From Solobacterium sp. (GTDB lineage Bacteria; Bacillota_I; Bacilli_A; Erysipelotrichales; Erysipelotrichaceae): 48,923 nucleotides of DNA. The position numbers were made by a program, and so were the translations under genes. Location of the stretch: the NCBI GenBank assembly GCA_017512555.1, contig JAFWFE010000071.1, positions 1 to 48,923 of the forward strand. Reading direction: 5' to 3'. The notes beneath the pieces were generated by a model. That model did not search any database. It was not told the DNA's origin and worked only from the letters and a program-made list of their open reading frames with translations. This document shows positions 1-8,336 of this stretch, one piece after another (the stretch's first letter is position 1; each line of letters starts with the position of its first letter).

Positions 1-404
1 TCTGTGCTTTCAGTGCTTCGTTTTCTGCCTGAAGTTCCTCGATTGTCTTTTCCTTCTCTGGCATGCCGTCCCTTCTTCCTTTCAATGACAGTATACCCGT
101 TTTCTCTGTATTCTTTGATCCATCTGGGCAATGTTCCATGACTTGACAGCCTCAGATCAAGCGATACTTCATTGGCTGATTCCCCTCCGATCAGTACACG
201 CTTGATCGCGGCTTCCTTAAACTCCGGACTGTAATATGTCCATTTATGCTCTAATACTGAGAGTTCATGTCTGTCTGCCAGATGGACCATATACTTTACT
301 GCCCGGCTGTCCAGATTTCTTTCTTTTCCAATTCGCTCCGGTGATTTATGTCTCAGTTTCCATTCGTTGTATATCTCTACCTTTTCCTCATAACTCAGTT
401 TCAT
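1..404 (-). CDS. IS3-family transposase OrfA, partial, probably frameshifted
   Basis: Starting at the ATG at 404, the frame encodes a helix-turn-helix protein (begins MKLSYEEKVEIYNEWK, later SPEFKEAAIKRVLIGGES and RWIKEYRENGY), the usual DNA-binding half of IS3-type transposases. At about position 65 the frame leaves the expected coiled-coil sequence. The overlapping frame starting at 64 reads MPEKEKTIEELQAENEALK, a typical OrfA leucine-zipper segment. A single-base indel near 62-66 would rejoin the two halves, so the gene is either inactivated, carries a sequencing error or uses frameshifting. The 3' end is beyond the left edge. Confidence 0.7.
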   Translation of the reverse strand, partial: MKLSYEEKVEIYNEWKLRHKSPERIGKERNLDSRAVKYMVHLADRHELSVLEHKWTYYSPEFKEAAIKRVLIGGESANEVSLDLRLSSHGTLPRWIKEYRENGYTVIERKKGRHAREGKDNRGTSGRKRSTEST

Positions 405-451
405 TGAAAAACACCCCTTAAGTTGTTGTTCAACTTTTGGGGTGCAGTTCA
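1..451 (-). mobile_element. IS3-family insertion sequence, end only (cut by window edge)
   Basis: Positions 405-451 hold a terminal sequence that, read on the minus strand, starts TGAACTGCACCCC and continues with an AAGTTGAACAACAACTT near-palindrome, as in many IS3-family ends. It lies directly in front of an orfA-like reading frame. The outer boundary is placed at 451 from the terminal TG; the other end and orfB lie outside the window, so completeness and target-site duplication cannot be judged. Confidence 0.75.
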
Positions 452-496
452 TGATCCGGGACTTCTGTCTATTCAACCAAAGATTATAACCGGGTA

Positions 497-2446
497 CTAT
501 TCAATATCCATCGCCGCATGGTAACCCAGGTATACCGCATTGGTAATGGTGGATACTCTCTGCGCGTCACCGATGACTCTGACAAACGGTGCAGTTCCGA
601 GTAATTCATCGACCATCTTTGAGCGTGAACGCTGGCCAAGCGCGCAGATCACCGTCTTACCCGGGACAAGTACTTCTTTACCTTCCGCATCTTCACAGAT
701 GATCCCGTCTCCGGTAACTCTCAGGCCTTTATGATTAGTATGTACAGTCACATATTTGTTGATCTCAGCCATCAGTAACGGTCTGTGACGTACGTTGGCA
801 TCCGGTGCCAGTTCACCGCGCATTTCCACGAGGTGGACATTCTTGCCTTCCATGCCCAGATGTACTGCGCACTCACAACCCGCAAGACCTCCGCCGAATA
901 CAACCACATCATCCTGTACCTTGTCTTTTTCCAGGTAATAATTGTTTACGATGATGACATTATCTCCGTCCAGACCGGGAATCGGAGGTAATAACGGTTC
1001 TGATCCGACACCGATGATCAATGCGTCGGGTGCTTCCTTTTCCACGTATTCCTTTGTCACTTCCGTATGTAGACGGATTTCCACACCGGCAGCTCTTGCG
1101 AATCTTTCATACGTACCGGATAACTGGTACATCTCATACTTGAACGGCAATGCCTGCTCACTCTTCAGAATACCGCCGCACTGTGCTTCTTTCTCACAAA
1201 GGATGACCTGATGACCACGTTTCGCAGCGATATAAGCCGCATATATTCCTCCGGGACCTCCGCCTGCCACAAGCACCTTCTTCTTCACCGGCGCCGGGTA
1301 GACCACATCACCCTCATCTTCTCTGCCGATCAACGGATTTACCGTACAGCGGCGTGTAGAAGTGGAAGCTCTCTCTGCCATACAGGTGAAACAACGCAGA
1401 CAGCGGACAATATCCTCATCCTGGTTTGCCATGACCTTGTTCGGAAGGAACGGATCTGCCAGTAAAGCTCTTCCCATGTACACGACATCTGCCTTGCCGG
1501 ACGCGATGATCTCTTCCATCTGCGCAGGATCATTCAGACCGCCGATCGTAGCGACAGGTTTGGAAACGTGTTTCTTGATTTCTTCCGCAAGGAATACATT
1601 CCTGCCGTGTTCGGTAAACATGGAAGGATGTGTGATACCAAAGGTCTTCTGGTAGGTTCCTGCAGAGACGTGGATCAGATCCACATACGGTTCAACCATC
1701 TGCGCAATACGTATGCCTTCTTCAAGATCATAGCCGCCTTCCACAAACTCAGCACCGCTCATCCGGAATTCAACCGGGAAATACGGTCCTACAGCTTCAC
1801 GTACTGACTTTAATACTTCAATCGCAAACCGGCAGCGGTTCTCCAGAGATCCTCCATATTCATCTGTACGATGGTTAAATAACGGGGATAAGAACTGGTT
1901 GATCAGCCAGCCGTGTCCGCCGTGAATCATCAACAGTTCAAAACCTGCGCGCTTAGCCAGGCCAGCCACATGACCATAGGCTTCAACGATCTCTGCCATC
2001 ATCTCCTTAGTCAGTGCTTTTACCGGCACACCATCCCAGCGGGTTGTGTCGGAAGGACCCCACTGACTGAGATTTTTCTGTTTCTTCTTATCCGTCATGT
2101 ATGTACCTGCGAACATACCGGAATGCGATAATTCCAGGCTGGCAACTGCTCCGTGCCTGCTGATCGCATCTGCCGCATATGTGGCGCACGCCAGAGAATT
2201 CAAAATACTTTCATCTAAGTGGTAGGCATGAGAACCATCGGTTTCCGGGTGTACCATACACTCAGAAACAGTGACTGCGGCTGCTCCGCCTTTGGCGCGT
2301 AATTCGTAAAAAGCCCGGGACTTCGGACCGATACATCCATCGTTGGTGATGTCTGTGCCTCCCATCGGTGCCGAAAACATGCGATTACGAAAAGTTGTTC
2401 TTCCTAACGTAATCGGACTGCATAAATGTGGAAATTTCTGCTCCAT
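497..2446 (-). CDS. NADH:flavin oxidoreductase / enoate (2,4-dienoyl-CoA) reductase-like enzyme
   Basis: A 649-residue protein with the three-part layout of the 2,4-dienoyl-CoA reductase/trimethylamine dehydrogenase family. Residues 1-340 form an Old Yellow Enzyme barrel with HGGHGW at 175-180 followed by QFLSPLFNHRTDEYGGSLENR. An iron-sulfur cysteine cluster follows (C349, C352, C355, C367). An FAD/NAD(P) domain starts at about residue 390 (GGGPGG at 395-400), with a second nucleotide-binding motif near VVVFGGGLAGCE. The family reduces activated C=C bonds of enoates, dienoyl-CoAs or cinnamates; the substrate here is not known. Two features are unusual: the third cysteine comes one residue earlier than in the common CxxCxxxC spacing, and W replaces the usual Y in HGxHGY. 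The start is supported by TCAGGAGA upstream. It appears monocistronic. Confidence 0.85.
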   Translation of the reverse strand: MEQKFPHLCSPITLGRTTFRNRMFSAPMGGTDITNDGCIGPKSRAFYELRAKGGAAAVTVSECMVHPETDGSHAYHLDESILNSLACATYAADAISRHGAVASLELSHSGMFAGTYMTDKKKQKNLSQWGPSDTTRWDGVPVKALTKEMMAEIVEAYGHVAGLAKRAGFELLMIHGGHGWLINQFLSPLFNHRTDEYGGSLENRCRFAIEVLKSVREAVGPYFPVEFRMSGAEFVEGGYDLEEGIRIAQMVEPYVDLIHVSAGTYQKTFGITHPSMFTEHGRNVFLAEEIKKHVSKPVATIGGLNDPAQMEEIIASGKADVVYMGRALLADPFLPNKVMANQDEDIVRCLRCFTCMAERASTSTRRCTVNPLIGREDEGDVVYPAPVKKKVLVAGGGPGGIYAAYIAAKRGHQVILCEKEAQCGGILKSEQALPFKYEMYQLSGTYERFARAAGVEIRLHTEVTKEYVEKEAPDALIIGVGSEPLLPPIPGLDGDNVIIVNNYYLEKDKVQDDVVVFGGGLAGCECAVHLGMEGKNVHLVEMRGELAPDANVRHRPLLMAEINKYVTVHTNHKGLRVTGDGIICEDAEGKEVLVPGKTVICALGQRSRSKMVDELLGTAPFVRVIGDAQRVSTITNAVYLGYHAAMDIE

Positions 2447-2524
2447 AAACGTTCTCCTGACTATATATGATAAAAAAGATATGTTGGTTCCTGAGAAAAT
2501 TGTATCAGTTTTCTGTTTAACTTA

Positions 2525-2552
2525 AAACAGGTTCCTGTACCAGAAACCTGTA
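2525..2552 (-). terminator. Rho-independent terminator of the LysR gene
   Basis: Inverted repeat ACAGGTT/AACCTGT with an 11-nt loop. On the minus strand it is followed by TTTTAAGTT, so it fits termination of the LysR gene that ends at 2560. Confidence 0.6.
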
Positions 2553-2559
2553 TTAGTTA

Positions 2560-3483
2560 TTATTTGCCGAATTCTTCCTTCAGCAAGTCTATAAAGTATC
2601 GTGTAGACCTGCTCAGGTACATTCCCTGACGGTATACCGCATTCACATCCCACTGGGCATCGGAACCGACATAGCGGAAACACGGGACTTCATGGATTCC
2701 TCCCTGGGGGATGATCGCTCTTTCCGAGATGATCGTAGCGCCCAGACCTGCTTTCGCCAGTTGTACAGCAGTAATACCGGAGGTTACCACAACCATCTCT
2801 TCCGGATTCAGTCCGGCCTCATGCAGGATACGTTCTGCGTATTTACGGATATACTGCCCCTCTCCCATCAGGATAAACGGGATATCTTTCATCTTGGAAA
2901 GATCCAGTAATGCCGGCCGGTCATCGCTTTCCTTCTCCAGGATCATCTCCTTTGTGATCATACTCTTATCTGCCACCAGATATAGTTTCTCCCTGTAGAT
3001 CAGTTCGGTCTGTAATCCGGGAGGAAGATCATCGGTACGTCCGGGTAATATCGCCAGATCCACAGTACCGCTTTCCAGGTCGTGGACGATCTGTGAAGAA
3101 CGCGCTTCTTTCAGGCGGAGAGATACTTTCGGGAAACTGCTGCGGAATCTCTTGAGTACTCTTGGTAACATATATCCTGCGCGTTCTGTCGGTATTCCCA
3201 GGTTGATTTCTCCGGATTCTTCATTCCCGATATCATGGAGTTCTTTTTGGAGACTGTCATACAGGGCAAGAATCTCTCTGGCTGTTTCCACATAGCGTTT
3301 TCCGGCATAGGTCAGAGTAATCGGTGTGGTCTTGCGGTCAAATAGTAAAACTCCCGTCTCTTCTTCGACTTTGGAGATGACATAGCTCAGTGAGGGCTGG
3401 GATATATACAATTTCTTTGCGGCTGCTGTAAAACTCTGACACTCTGCCGTCGTTACGATATACTTCAGTTCACGAAAATCCAT
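2560..3483 (-). CDS. LysR-family transcriptional regulator
   Basis: From the ATG at 3483 the protein is 307 residues. The N-terminal winged helix-turn-helix (MDFRELKYIVTTAECQSF, then AAAKKLYISQPSLSYVISKVEEE) is typical LysR, followed by a periplasmic-binding-like effector domain. The start is preferred over the longer open frame to 3582 because it has GGGGAGAAC upstream and matches the canonical LysR N-terminus. It is divergent from the isopropylmalate-dehydrogenase-like gene at 3606, the standard arrangement of a LysR protein with its target. The effector is unknown. Confidence 0.9.
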   Translation of the reverse strand: MDFRELKYIVTTAECQSFTAAAKKLYISQPSLSYVISKVEEETGVLLFDRKTTPITLTYAGKRYVETAREILALYDSLQKELHDIGNEESGEINLGIPTERAGYMLPRVLKRFRSSFPKVSLRLKEARSSQIVHDLESGTVDLAILPGRTDDLPPGLQTELIYREKLYLVADKSMITKEMILEKESDDRPALLDLSKMKDIPFILMGEGQYIRKYAERILHEAGLNPEEMVVVTSGITAVQLAKAGLGATIISERAIIPQGGIHEVPCFRYVGSDAQWDVNAVYRQGMYLSRSTRYFIDLLKEEFGK

Positions 3484-3564
3484 AGTTGTTCTCCCCTGCA
3501 GATGTACTGATATTATTCTAACACACCTGCATATCTGTAATGTTATTATGGTATGATTAGTACA

Positions 3565-3580
3565 GGTAAAAGGTTTTATC
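3565..3580. promoter_or_regulatory. Putative LacI-type operator (third copy, degenerate)
   Basis: GGTAAAAGGTTTTATC is a 16-bp near-palindrome whose halves GGTAAAA and GATAAAA match the operators at 11381 and 13620. Here the centre is GG instead of CG. It lies immediately upstream of a TATAAT at 3586-3591, where a bound repressor would block the promoter of the dehydrogenase gene at 3606. The site is read directly; the regulator assignment is inference. Confidence 0.5.
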
Positions 3581-3585
3581 AAGCA

Positions 3586-3591
3586 TATAAT
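3586..3591 (+). promoter_or_regulatory. -10 box of the dehydrogenase gene
   Basis: Perfect TATAAT, directly followed by TCGGAGG as ribosome binding site and the ATG at 3606. No convincing -35 is visible at 17 bp, which would fit activator dependence on the divergent LysR protein. Confidence 0.5.
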
Positions 3592-3605
3592 CGGAGGTTG
3601 TAATT

Positions 3606-4700
3606 ATGCGAACATTTACGATTGCAACATTACCAGGTGATGGTATCGGACCTGAAATCATCCGTGAAGGAGTAAAGGTTATTGAAGCTGTAGAGAAAGG
3701 CTTTGACTCCTTCAAACTAAACTTTGATTATTACGATGCCGGAGCAGCGTTCTACCGTGATACTGGTGTGATTATCGCCAAAGAAGTCGAAGAAGCGATG
3801 GACTCTGCAGACGCAATCTTCCTCGGTGCCATGGGACTTCCGGAAGTTACCCTTCCTGATGGTACGGAAACCCAGGGAATCATCATCAACGGTACCAGAA
3901 AACGTCTGAATCTGTTTGCCGGTGTACGTCCTATCCGTTTAATGCCTAACGTACAATCCCCGCTCAAAGGTAAGGATAAGATCGACTTTGTGATCGTTCG
4001 GGAAAGTTCGGAAGGATTGTTTGCTTCCTTCATGTCCGGCGCGAATGTTTATGACAAGGTGTACGCAGACACAATGATCATCACCCGTGAGGGTACAGAG
4101 AAAGTCACAGACTATGCGTTCCGTTTATCTGAAAAGCGTAACGGCAGACCTTCCGACGGAAAGAAAGTCGTTACCTGCGTAGATAAATCCAATAACTTCA
4201 CCTCGCAGGCATTCTTCCGTAAGATCTATAACGAAGTTGCGGAAAAGTATCCGGAGATCGGCAGAGATTATTCTTACGTAGATGCGATCAATATCAACCT
4301 GATTCTCCATCCGGAGAACTATGATGTACTTGTGTCAGAGAATATCTTCGGTGATATCATCTCCGACATGGCAGCGACACTGGTCGGTGGTATGGGTATG
4401 GCTCCTTCCGGAGATATCGGTTATGACCATGCGATGTTCCAGCCTGCACATGGTTCAGCGCCTACACTTGCAGGAAAGAATATCGCAAACCCGATTGCGA
4501 CCATTCTCTCTGGTGCCATGATGCTGGAATGGCTTGGAAATAAGTTTGGTGTGGAAGATATGGTCAAAGCTTCCGAGATCATCACAAAAGCGGTAGACCA
4601 GGTACTGATCAACGGACATCTGACCAGAGATATCGGCGGTGATACATCCACATCCGACTTTGGTGACTACACCGTGGAAGAGATTCGCAAACTGATCTAA
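3606..4700 (+). CDS. Isocitrate/isopropylmalate dehydrogenase-family protein (possibly tartrate/malate-type)
   Basis: A 364-residue beta-decarboxylating dehydrogenase: GDGIGPEI near the N-terminus, a substrate-arginine region TRKRLNLFAGVRP, VRESSEGL, a metal-binding stretch SENIFGDIISDMAA and the cofactor loop HGSAPTLAGKNIANP. These enzymes oxidise and decarboxylate 2-hydroxy acids with NAD(P). The N-terminal GAAFYRDTGV segment is more like tartrate dehydrogenase than LeuB, and no leu genes are nearby, so leucine synthesis is unlikely. The gene converges on the transporter operon and shares its terminator. It is divergent from a LysR gene. A LacI-type operator precedes it, so a role in the same catabolic regulon is plausible. 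The exact substrate is unknown. Confidence 0.8.
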   Translation: MRTFTIATLPGDGIGPEIIREGVKVIEAVEKGFDSFKLNFDYYDAGAAFYRDTGVIIAKEVEEAMDSADAIFLGAMGLPEVTLPDGTETQGIIINGTRKRLNLFAGVRPIRLMPNVQSPLKGKDKIDFVIVRESSEGLFASFMSGANVYDKVYADTMIITREGTEKVTDYAFRLSEKRNGRPSDGKKVVTCVDKSNNFTSQAFFRKIYNEVAEKYPEIGRDYSYVDAININLILHPENYDVLVSENIFGDIISDMAATLVGGMGMAPSGDIGYDHAMFQPAHGSAPTLAGKNIANPIATILSGAMMLEWLGNKFGVEDMVKASEIITKAVDQVLINGHLTRDIGGDTSTSDFGDYTVEEIRKLI

Positions 4701-4722
4701 ATCAATCCACGTAAGACAAAAG

Positions 4723-4765
4723 AAATACCTCCATATCTCTAAGGATAAGGAGGTATTTTTCTTTT
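4723..4765. terminator. Bidirectional terminator between converging genes
   Basis: Perfect 10-bp stem AAATACCTCC/GGAGGTATTT with flanking A and T runs on the two sides, so it can stop transcription from both the dehydrogenase gene and the seven-gene minus-strand operon. Confidence 0.85.
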
Positions 4766-4786
4766 TATTCCGTATTCGCAGGAATA

Positions 4787-5710
4787 CTATTCAGCTGCAC
4801 GCTTGAAGTGTTCAAGGTTCAGGATATAACTATCACAGGAATTTCCCTGAGCGAGTTCTTCCACATAGAGACCGGCTTCGATCAACTTATCAAAGTCAAT
4901 ACCTGTATCGATACCCATACCCTGTAACATATATACCAAGTCTTCTGTGGAGATATTACCGGTAGCACCTTTGACAACATTACATCCGCCGGTACCTGCA
5001 AGAGAAGAGTCTACGTATTCTACGCCTGCGTCAATTGCCGCAACGACGTTCGCAAGACCGGAACCTCTGGTGTTATGCGGATGGAATGCCCAATGTTCAA
5101 CATTCGGGTAATATGCCATCATATCGGTGAAGAACTGTCTGACTAGTACAGGAGTTGCCAGACCAGCTGTATCATTCAGTGAGATCTCGGTAACCCCGAT
5201 GGACAGGAAACTGTCAATGATCGTACGCAATGTATCGTAGGTGATCTCATCCCCGAACGGAGAAGCGAACGCCAGAGAAATCGATCCAAGCAGTTTTACA
5301 TTATTGTCCTTTGCGACCTGTCCGATCTCAGTAAAGCCTCTCAACCCTTCTTCCAAAGAGCGGTTAGTCATCAGTTCAAAGTGCTTGCGGGAAGCGGATG
5401 TATTGATCTTGAACTTGTTACAGCCATACTCTACAGCCTGTCTTGCGCCTGCCGGTGTCTGTAACAATGCACGATAGACAACACCTTCTTTACGGTTCAT
5501 CTTCGCGAATACTTCCGGTGTGTTGGCCATCAGCGGGAATGCGGTGGTATCCGGCAGGAAAGATCCTACTTCAATCTCCTTGATTCCGGCATCAACCATC
5601 ATATCCAGAAGACGTACTTTCTCATCTGCGCCTACCATGAAGGGCAGGTTCTGCATACCATCACGTGTGCTTACTTCACATACTCTGATTGTTTTCGGTA
5701 CATTAAACAT
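4787..5710 (-). CDS. Hydroxymethylglutaryl-CoA lyase-like (DRE-TIM) enzyme, copy A
   Basis: A 307-residue HMGL/DRE-TIM barrel protein. Visible catalytic elements are RDGMQN at 16-21 (metal-binding Asp17), metal-binding HPHN at 210-213, and TGGC with the family's catalytic Cys at 243, followed by GATGNISTED. HMG-CoA lyase itself cleaves HMG-CoA to acetyl-CoA and acetoacetate; relatives cleave other 3-hydroxy-3-methyl acyl-CoAs or hydroxy-oxo acids. It is the last gene of the minus-strand operon, 11 bp after a clear paralog. Start supported by TAGGAGT upstream. No CoA ligase or transferase is in the operon, so the true substrate is open. Confidence 0.8.
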   Translation of the reverse strand: MFNVPKTIRVCEVSTRDGMQNLPFMVGADEKVRLLDMMVDAGIKEIEVGSFLPDTTAFPLMANTPEVFAKMNRKEGVVYRALLQTPAGARQAVEYGCNKFKINTSASRKHFELMTNRSLEEGLRGFTEIGQVAKDNNVKLLGSISLAFASPFGDEITYDTLRTIIDSFLSIGVTEISLNDTAGLATPVLVRQFFTDMMAYYPNVEHWAFHPHNTRGSGLANVVAAIDAGVEYVDSSLAGTGGCNVVKGATGNISTEDLVYMLQGMGIDTGIDFDKLIEAGLYVEELAQGNSCDSYILNLEHFKRAAE

Positions 5711-5721
5711 ATCTGTTACTC

Positions 5722-6660
5722 CTATTCTATACTTCCGTCACCCTGACGTTTATACTGTTCAAGGCGAAGCAGATAACTGTCCCACTTATCCGCAGGTACC
5801 AGTTCTCTGGTGAATTCTCCGGCAACAAGAAGCTTTGCGAAGTCTATACCTGTTGTTACCCCAAGACCATCCAGCATATATACCAGGTCTTCTGTGGAGA
5901 TATTTCCGGAAGCGTTCTTGAAGACTGTACATCCGCCGGTACCGGCAAGAGAAGAGTCCACATTCAGTACACCAGCATCTATGGCACTGAGTGTATTTGC
6001 CAGCCCCATACCACGTGTATTATGCGGATGGAAGCACCATCTCTCTACCGTCGGGAATTCCGCGATCATTACCTTGAAGTATTCGTTAACCAGACCGGGA
6101 GTTGCCATACCTGCAGTATCATTCATGGAGATCTGTGTAACACCGATATCCAGGAAGTTAGAGATGATCATGCGCAGTCTGTCCAGAGGTACTATGCCGT
6201 CATACGGAGACTCAAACGCAAGAGATATCGAGCCGAGTAATGCGACATTGTTTTCTGCCGCAATCTTACCGATTCCCGCAAAGCCTTTAATACCCTCTTC
6301 AATCGATTTTCCGGTCATCAGTTCATAGTGTTTCTGACTGCCGGAGATATTGATCTTGAACTTGTTACAGCCATGATCTACAGCCTGTTGTGCACCTGCC
6401 GGTGTCTGCAACAGAGCACGATAAACAACGCCTTCTCTTCTGTTTAATTTGTCAAAGACTTCCGGGGTATTGCCCATCTGGTTTTTGGCCTGTCCGCGGT
6501 CAGGCAGGAAGGAACCTACTTCGATCTCTTTGATTCCTGCATCTACGATCATATTAACAAGTTTTACCTTGTCATCCGCATCAATCATGTAAGGAAGAGA
6601 CTGAAAGCCGTCACGTGTACATACTTCACATACACGGATCTCTTTCGGTGTATTAAACAT
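5722..6660 (-). CDS. Hydroxymethylglutaryl-CoA lyase-like (DRE-TIM) enzyme, copy B
   Basis: A 312-residue paralog of the adjacent downstream gene, sharing VCTRDGFQ at the N-terminus, FHPHNTRGMG, and SLAGTGGC with the catalytic cysteine, so both copies look active. It carries a small insertion (DRGQAKNQMG) after GSFLP that the other copy lacks in this form, and a longer C-terminus. AAAGGAGG precedes the ATG. Two active paralogs side by side suggest either a heteromeric enzyme or two related substrates; this is inference. Confidence 0.8.
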   Translation of the reverse strand: MFNTPKEIRVCEVCTRDGFQSLPYMIDADDKVKLVNMIVDAGIKEIEVGSFLPDRGQAKNQMGNTPEVFDKLNRREGVVYRALLQTPAGAQQAVDHGCNKFKINISGSQKHYELMTGKSIEEGIKGFAGIGKIAAENNVALLGSISLAFESPYDGIVPLDRLRMIISNFLDIGVTQISMNDTAGMATPGLVNEYFKVMIAEFPTVERWCFHPHNTRGMGLANTLSAIDAGVLNVDSSLAGTGGCTVFKNASGNISTEDLVYMLDGLGVTTGIDFAKLLVAGEFTRELVPADKWDSYLLRLEQYKRQGDGSIE

Positions 6661-6681
6661 ACATACACCTCCTTTCCTAGA

Positions 6682-7500
6682 TTAGAGATATTTCTCAAAG
6701 AATGCAGTAGCAGTCGCAATTCTCTCGGCATCTCCGTCTTCATGCGCAATGCCCGGGATAATTGCCAGTTCTACGGTTTCTACGCCGTTATCCAGGTAAT
6801 TCTTCTGTAAGGTCTTCATCCGGTCTACACGGTTTGTGCCATACTTGGAATCACCGATAAACAGATTGTCTTTTTCACCGACAACGATGATTACAGGTAC
6901 CTTGCGGATTGCCGGAAGATCCAGTTCCTGTCCGAAGACCTGTTTGAAGTCCTTCACACCCCAGTAGAAGTTTTCTTCAAAGTCAAGGTACGTCGGTCTG
7001 CCGGGTGCGCCGATATTCACTGCTTTAAGACGATCCGGGTGCAGATACAGGAAACGGTGGACAAACTGACCGCCTCCGGAATGACCGAACAGGAAGAACT
7101 TCTCTGTTTCAATACATCCTTCATAACGAGCAGCCATATCATCAATCATATTCAGCAGGACCTGATCATAGAAGATTCCATCCTGATGAACCATCTTGTA
7201 CGCATTGAAATCGTCATGTACAACTACACCACTCGGGAATAACGGTGCCAGAATTGCGGCATTGTGTTCATCCGCCCATTTCTTTGCCAGACGTACATAG
7301 TGCTCGGTTGCGCAGCCGGTTCCGTGAACCAGAACCAATAACTGGTAATGCGGATTCTCTTCCTCATAGAAGCTGTCCGGTACGTGTACCCAGTACGGGA
7401 AGCGGGGATCGCTCGGACACGTCCACAACATATTCAAGTCTGCGTTTCCAAATAAATTCTTACGTGTTTCCTTGGTTAAACCTTCTGTTAAACTTGCCAT
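6682..7500 (-). CDS. Alpha/beta hydrolase (esterase-like)
   Basis: A 272-residue alpha/beta-hydrolase fold protein. The oxyanion-side segment LVLVHGTGC, the nucleophile elbow GHSGGG (in FLFGHSGGGQFVH), an acid region around VVGEKDN and a C-terminal GIAHEDGD for the catalytic histidine are all present. There is no signal peptide, so it acts in the cytoplasm, presumably on something imported by the transporter encoded upstream in the same operon. The 21-bp gap to the next lyase gene and the TTAGGAGAG ribosome binding site support cotranscription. Confidence 0.75.
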   Translation of the reverse strand: MASLTEGLTKETRKNLFGNADLNMLWTCPSDPRFPYWVHVPDSFYEEENPHYQLLVLVHGTGCATEHYVRLAKKWADEHNAAILAPLFPSGVVVHDDFNAYKMVHQDGIFYDQVLLNMIDDMAARYEGCIETEKFFLFGHSGGGQFVHRFLYLHPDRLKAVNIGAPGRPTYLDFEENFYWGVKDFKQVFGQELDLPAIRKVPVIIVVGEKDNLFIGDSKYGTNRVDRMKTLQKNYLDNGVETVELAIIPGIAHEDGDAERIATATAFFEKYL

Positions 7501-7511
7501 CGTATGCTCTC

Positions 7512-8321
7512 CTAATCTTTATCCTGGAATATCCAGCGTACTGCATCAGGGAAACGGTATTTCCATTCCCTCTGGTTATGCATTGCGTCAGGATAAATGT
7601 TGTATTTGATGATTTCTGCAGGAACTCCGTGTTTCAGGTAATTCTCATACATCATGTTCGCGCCGTCCAGGAACTCTTCTTTCGTGGTCATACGGCCGAA
7701 TTCATTGGTTCCGACATCCATATATAAGTATTTCAGATGGCTGTAGGAACCGGTATCCAGAGATTCCTGTAATTTATCCAGCCAGATACAAACTGCAGAA
7801 CTCATCGCAATGATCCGGTGGAATGTTTCCGGGTGGGATACTGCCGCATAGACTGCGCTCAGACCACCTGTACTATATCCTGCATAGGCTGTATTATCCG
7901 GATCCGGCAATGTACGATATGTCGCATCCACGTAGTTTTTCAGGTCTGTGACCATCCACTGCAAATATTCCTTACCTAAACCATCAATATGCGGTTCAAA
8001 CTTCTTTTCCGGAGGTACATCAAAGTCTTTGGTATACGGTGAATACTCTGCTGTACGCTCTGCCGGGTCAAACGGTGCTGAAATTGCCACATAAATGACC
8101 TGAGGCATGAATTTACCGTAATCATCCATATACTGTTCCAGACGAAGACTTTCCGCACCGCGGTATGTCTGGTCATCTCTGTACAGATCCTGACCGTCAC
8201 TGACATAAAGTACAGGATAACGCTTATCACTGTTTTCATAGCCTTCAGGCACCATGATCCTGACCAGAACAGGCCGGTCATTGATCGTTGTTATACATGT
8301 GTTATATTCATCTATTCTCAT
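7512..8321 (-). CDS. Esterase of the Fes/IroE-like alpha/beta hydrolase family, copy A
   Basis: A 269-residue esterase-fold protein with RYPVLYVSDGQDLYRDD near the N-terminus, nucleophile motif GYSTGG, and a C-terminal histidine in DAMHNQREW. Family members (enterochelin esterases, esterase D-like and feruloyl-esterase-like proteins) hydrolyse ester bonds. It lacks a signal peptide. It is a paralog of the gene 15 bp upstream and belongs to the same operon. The substrate is not identifiable; esters of a hydroxycarboxylic acid are suggested only by the operon content. Confidence 0.75.
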   Translation of the reverse strand: MRIDEYNTCITTINDRPVLVRIMVPEGYENSDKRYPVLYVSDGQDLYRDDQTYRGAESLRLEQYMDDYGKFMPQVIYVAISAPFDPAERTAEYSPYTKDFDVPPEKKFEPHIDGLGKEYLQWMVTDLKNYVDATYRTLPDPDNTAYAGYSTGGLSAVYAAVSHPETFHRIIAMSSAVCIWLDKLQESLDTGSYSHLKYLYMDVGTNEFGRMTTKEEFLDGANMMYENYLKHGVPAEIIKYNIYPDAMHNQREWKYRFPDAVRWIFQDKD

Positions 8322-8336
8322 CTTATTTACTCCTAC

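Noticed and set aside
3606..4700. Assignment as leuB (3-isopropylmalate dehydrogenase)
   Set aside because: No leucine-pathway genes nearby, a tartrate-dehydrogenase-like N-terminal segment and a catabolic regulatory context.
5810..6328. 172-codon open frame on the plus strand
   Set aside because: Antisense to the second HMGL-like gene, whose catalytic motifs are intact.
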